17,921 nt of DNA. It comes from Succinivibrionaceae bacterium UBA3769. Its GTDB lineage: Bacteria > Pseudomonadota > Gammaproteobacteria > Enterobacterales > Succinivibrionaceae. The first letter of the stretch is position 1, and each line of letters starts with the position of its first letter. The translations under genes were made by a program, and so were the position numbers. Shown piece by piece: positions 15,444-17,921 of the stretch. The stretch is from contig DFFT01000086.1 of the NCBI GenBank assembly GCA_002372325.1, positions 1 through 17,921 of the forward strand, written 5' to 3'. A model generated the notes under the pieces. It did no database searches. It was given only the letters and a program-made list of their open reading frames with translations, and was not told the DNA's origin.

Positions 15444-16259
15444 ATGGCCGTATCAGATCAGGAAGCTCGCGAACTTATCGCCATGTTTGACTCGTGCGAT
15501 CCTTTTAAATCACTGGAAAAAGGCGATGACTCCAAAATTATGGCACAGGTCGGAGGTAACATCTGCGTTGATTCAACCATGGATCCCGTAAAAAGCCTTC
15601 CGGTCTGGAACAAGGTTATGGAGTTCATGGAAAGGGAGAATAATTACAGAGACCAGGGACTGCACCCGGACATTGATGCGCGTCTCCCCTATATTGCCTT
15701 ATCAATCGGAGAAGGTCTCTATTCCTTTGGAGCATATGACGAATCCCTGACAATCACCCGGCAAATCGCCTCAAAGATCTTCTGGCGCAATCAGCTTGTT
15801 CCGGAATACGCTCTGGTGATTGCGGCGCAAACTCTTTACGCTCAGGGAAAAGCGGAGGATGGCAAAAAGTTTATGAAGCTGTGGCTGAAAAAAAAGCCTG
15901 ACTGGGGATATGGCTGGCTCGCCTATCTCAGACTGCTGGAAAACAACATGAACAAAGCTGATTACAAGGCTTACGTCTTACAAAGCCTCCAGACTCTGAG
16001 GAGAAGAAACAATATCCGCGATAAGGAACTTATCCTGCCGGCAGCGCAGAACCTGCTGAAAGGCAGGAATCCTTATCGGCTGGAATTTTTAGGGAAAAAC
16101 GTTTCGCCGGCTGTTGCAGAACTCCAGGAGCCTGTTGATCAATTTCAATCCTTGTTCTTTATGTCGCTCAGGGTTACTGACACCGGTTCTTCCTTCAGCA
16201 TTCCGCTGGACAGTCCTGCCGGAAAAGTAATACACCTCAGGCAATTCCCTTCAAGATGA
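15444..16259 (+). CDS. Unrecognised protein with TPR-like helical repeats
   Basis: This is a 271-residue soluble protein with no family I can name. The middle (about residues 75-185) consists of paired amphipathic helices with small residues at regular positions (YIALSIGEGLYSFGAYDE, YALVIAAQTLYAQGKAED, WGYGWLAYLRLLEN), typical of tetratricopeptide-like repeats that bind proteins. The C-terminal 60 residues are less helical and end basic. The start is set at 15444 because AAGGA at 15431-15435 lies eight bases upstream; the earlier in-frame ATG at 15390 lacks such a site. It stands alone on the plus strand between divergent and convergent neighbours. The coding call rests on length, ribosome binding site and composition. 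Confidence 0.7.
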   Translation: MAVSDQEARELIAMFDSCDPFKSLEKGDDSKIMAQVGGNICVDSTMDPVKSLPVWNKVMEFMERENNYRDQGLHPDIDARLPYIALSIGEGLYSFGAYDESLTITRQIASKIFWRNQLVPEYALVIAAQTLYAQGKAEDGKKFMKLWLKKKPDWGYGWLAYLRLLENNMNKADYKAYVLQSLQTLRRRNNIRDKELILPAAQNLLKGRNPYRLEFLGKNVSPAVAELQEPVDQFQSLFFMSLRVTDTGSSFSIPLDSPAGKVIHLRQFPSR

Positions 16260-16441
16260 ACCAGTAACGGCATCTGCTGCCTGCCGGGGACGGGCGCCTT
16301 TATTGGCAAGGGTTATCATAACGCTCAGGGTTACCGGCATTGATGCCTTTCTGACCATTCAAGCAACAGTCCTGCCACAAAAGCAGCATGCCGGATGCAT
16401 ACCAGTCTAAGACTTGGACAGCAGCGTGCACATGAAATTTT

Positions 16442-16462
16442 TGCGGCATTCCGCATTTTTTT
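16442..16462 (+). terminator. Short hairpin with T-run
   Basis: Stem TGCGG / CCGCA (16442-16446 and 16451-16455) has a four-base loop and is followed by seven T. It is convergent with the small minus-strand gene ending at 16466 and could end transcripts from the plus-strand gene about 180 bp upstream. The stem is only five pairs. Confidence 0.5.
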
Positions 16463-16465
16463 CAG

Positions 16466-16648
16466 TTAAAGAGCATAATCCTTCGCTTGCGGGAATCTGC
16501 GGTACAGCATATGAAAAGCATGAAAGGCAAGACACCCCGTTCCGGAGAAGTCAGTAACTGAGAAAGAGATGCCTTCATTCCTGACAACCCCGTCAAATTG
16601 CTTTTTCAGTTCCTTGTTCATGGTAATGCCGAAGGTGACCTGAGCCAT
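16466..16648 (-). CDS. RelB/DinJ-like antitoxin frame with abnormal C-terminus
   Basis: The frame encodes 60 residues. The first 30 (MAQVTFGITMNKELKKQFDG, then VVRNEGISFS) match the ribbon-helix-helix N-terminus of RelB/DinJ antitoxins, which bind DNA as dimers and neutralise a YafQ/RelE-type toxin. From residue 31 on (VTDFSGTGCLAFHAFHMLYR) the second helix and the usual RxxxIPFE ending are absent, as if the reading frame or the sequence had been replaced. The start is strongly supported by AAGGAG seven bases upstream. It follows the ATPase gene by 27 bp on the same strand. No toxin gene is seen downstream. It may be a decayed orphan or a repurposed short RHH protein. Confidence 0.6.
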   Translation of the reverse strand: MAQVTFGITMNKELKKQFDGVVRNEGISFSVTDFSGTGCLAFHAFHMLYRRFPQAKDYAL

Positions 16649-16675
16649 ACCCTGCTCCTTTGTTTCCTGTTTCTG

Positions 16676-17921
16676 TTACCTTGCAATCAGGGTCTCATCC
16701 AGCAGAAAATCCTCTATTCCGACATACCGGATCCCGTAATCATCCTGCCAGGGCATGATGTAGTCTTTTACCACCACGATTTTTCTGAAAGAATCAGGTA
16801 TTCTGATCAGGGAGGCAATTTCCTGCTTCCTTTTGTCGGGGTCAGCAATGGATAATGCTGACTGAATATAGTATCGCTCATCACCGCGATTAACCACAAA
16901 GTCCACTTCCAGCTGCTTCCGAATGCTATTACCCGAAGCATCTCTCGTGTTATGTTCAACCACACCCACATCCACATCAAATCCTCTGCGAATCAGGTCA
17001 TTGAAGAGGACATTTTCCATGAGGAGGGTTTCTTCCATCTGTCTGAAACCGAGTCTGGCATTTCGAAGTCCCGGATCGCTATAGTAATACTTAATCGGGG
17101 TCTTAATATATCTCCTCCTCTTCACATCATATCGTTCTGCTTTTTGGATCAGAAACGCATCCAAAAAGTATCCTAAATAAGAGGCTATGGTGTCTGGAGC
17201 AATCTTAAGGTTACGTTCACTTTCAAAGGTATTAGAAATCCTGCAGGGATTGGTTAGCGATCCTATCCCCGATGCCAATACAATCAAAAGGATCTCCAAA
17301 ACTTCTGCATCGTTCCTTATCTTATGCCTTTCCAATACATCCTTGATATAAGTTCCGGTAAATAAATCCCGCAGGTATCTGCTTTTTTCCTCATGGTTCT
17401 TCATTGACCAGACCAGCGGCATTCCACCATAGGTGTAATAATCACGCCATGCATTACGCTTATCACCCTGGTAATGCTCATATACTTCTGCGTAAGACAA
17501 TGGACTCACGCGAATTTCATCCCCGCGATCCCGGAATTGCGTAAGGATGTCTGTTGAAAGCATATTTGAATTGCTTCCCGTGACGTAAACATCCGCATTG
17601 GGGATCTTCATCCAGCCCAGCACCACATCAATAAAGGTAATCTTCTCGTTTGGATCAGGAACGTAAGGGTTTTGCACTTCAGCCACAAACTGTATTTCAT
17701 CGATGAGGATATAATAACGTTTCCTTTTGTCCACTATCCGTTCCTTCACAAGATTATTAAGTTCAAAAGGATTGCGGTATTTAGCGTTGTTGACGTCATC
17801 CAAAGAGAGCCCGATAATCTGGTCTTCGCCGACTCCGGACTCCAAAAGGTAATTGCGAAAAAGGTTAAACAGAAGATAAGACTTACCACTGCGACGGAGG
17901 CCGGTAATGATCTTGACACGT
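16676..17921 (-). CDS. AAA ATPase with DUF4143 domain, N-terminus beyond the window
   Basis: The frame is open to the right edge, giving 414 visible residues. Walker A is GLRRSGKS (about 17879-17902, upstream of any visible start), Walker B is YYILIDEIQFV, and a sensor-like VTGSNSNML follows. The C-terminus holds the DUF4143 region with LEVDFVVNRGDERYYIQ and a DSFRKIVVVKD segment, a nuclease-like fold in this family. It is a different subfamily from the ATPase at 1881-3233 (GLRRSGKS against GARRVGKS). A RelB/DinJ-like frame follows 27 bp downstream. Such ATPases are abundant in anaerobes and often stand in accessory regions; their cellular role is unproven. Confidence 0.92.
   Translation of the reverse strand, partial: RVKIITGLRRSGKSYLLFNLFRNYLLESGVGEDQIIGLSLDDVNNAKYRNPFELNNLVKERIVDKRKRYYILIDEIQFVAEVQNPYVPDPNEKITFIDVVLGWMKIPNADVYVTGSNSNMLSTDILTQFRDRGDEIRVSPLSYAEVYEHYQGDKRNAWRDYYTYGGMPLVWSMKNHEEKSRYLRDLFTGTYIKDVLERHKIRNDAEVLEILLIVLASGIGSLTNPCRISNTFESERNLKIAPDTIASYLGYFLDAFLIQKAERYDVKRRRYIKTPIKYYYSDPGLRNARLGFRQMEETLLMENVLFNDLIRRGFDVDVGVVEHNTRDASGNSIRKQLEVDFVVNRGDERYYIQSALSIADPDKRKQEIASLIRIPDSFRKIVVVKDYIMPWQDDYGIRYVGIEDFLLDETLIAR

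Overview
The window looks like chromosomal DNA of a gammaproteobacterium, plausibly an anaerobic gut or rumen type such as a Succinivibrionaceae relative. This is inferred from a gammaproteobacterial-style RecN, an sbcDC pair, an AmmeMemo-type gene pair, a DUF6273 protein and two DUF4143-type ATPases. No rRNA, tRNA, CRISPR array, integrase or transposase was recognised.

Layout. (a) 1-1280 is the 3' three quarters of recN (+), cut by the left edge. (b) 1281-5260 is an accessory patchwork. It holds a decayed DUF6273 C-terminal fragment, a 33-34 bp triple direct repeat in front of an AAA ATPase with a DUF4143/nuclease-like C-terminus, two relics of the recN 3' end, two near-identical small membrane protein genes, and one DUF6273 gene whose C-terminus has been replaced at a recombination junction. 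(c) 5350-12874 (-) holds an unknown small gene, sbcD and a very large sbcC of 1859 codons, probably one transcription unit ending in a bidirectional terminator. (d) 13324-14921 (-) encodes a class III extradiol dioxygenase-like protein and an AMMECR1 protein, two domains that are often fused in the AmmeMemoRadiSam system. (e) 15444-16259 (+) is an unrecognised helical-repeat protein preceded by a gene-free stretch of about 520 bp with strong inverted repeats. (f) 16466-17921 (-) is a second, different DUF4143 ATPase cut by the right edge, followed by a RelB/DinJ-like antitoxin reading frame with an abnormal C-terminal half.

How the parts fit. RecN and SbcCD are both double-strand-break repair or end-processing proteins, so the housekeeping part is DNA maintenance. 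The region between them behaves like a local insertion and duplication hot spot. The 3' end of recN occurs three times, followed each time by different cargo, which suggests either repeated unequal duplication or integration events that target and copy the recN 3' end. The ATPases, DUF6273 copies and orphan antitoxin fit a dynamic accessory repertoire. The strongest unusual items are the recN-relic array, the DUF6273 junction exactly after its WWLRS motif, the tandem repeats upstream of the first ATPase, the arm-asymmetric SbcC, and the interlocked inverted repeats at 15071-15164.
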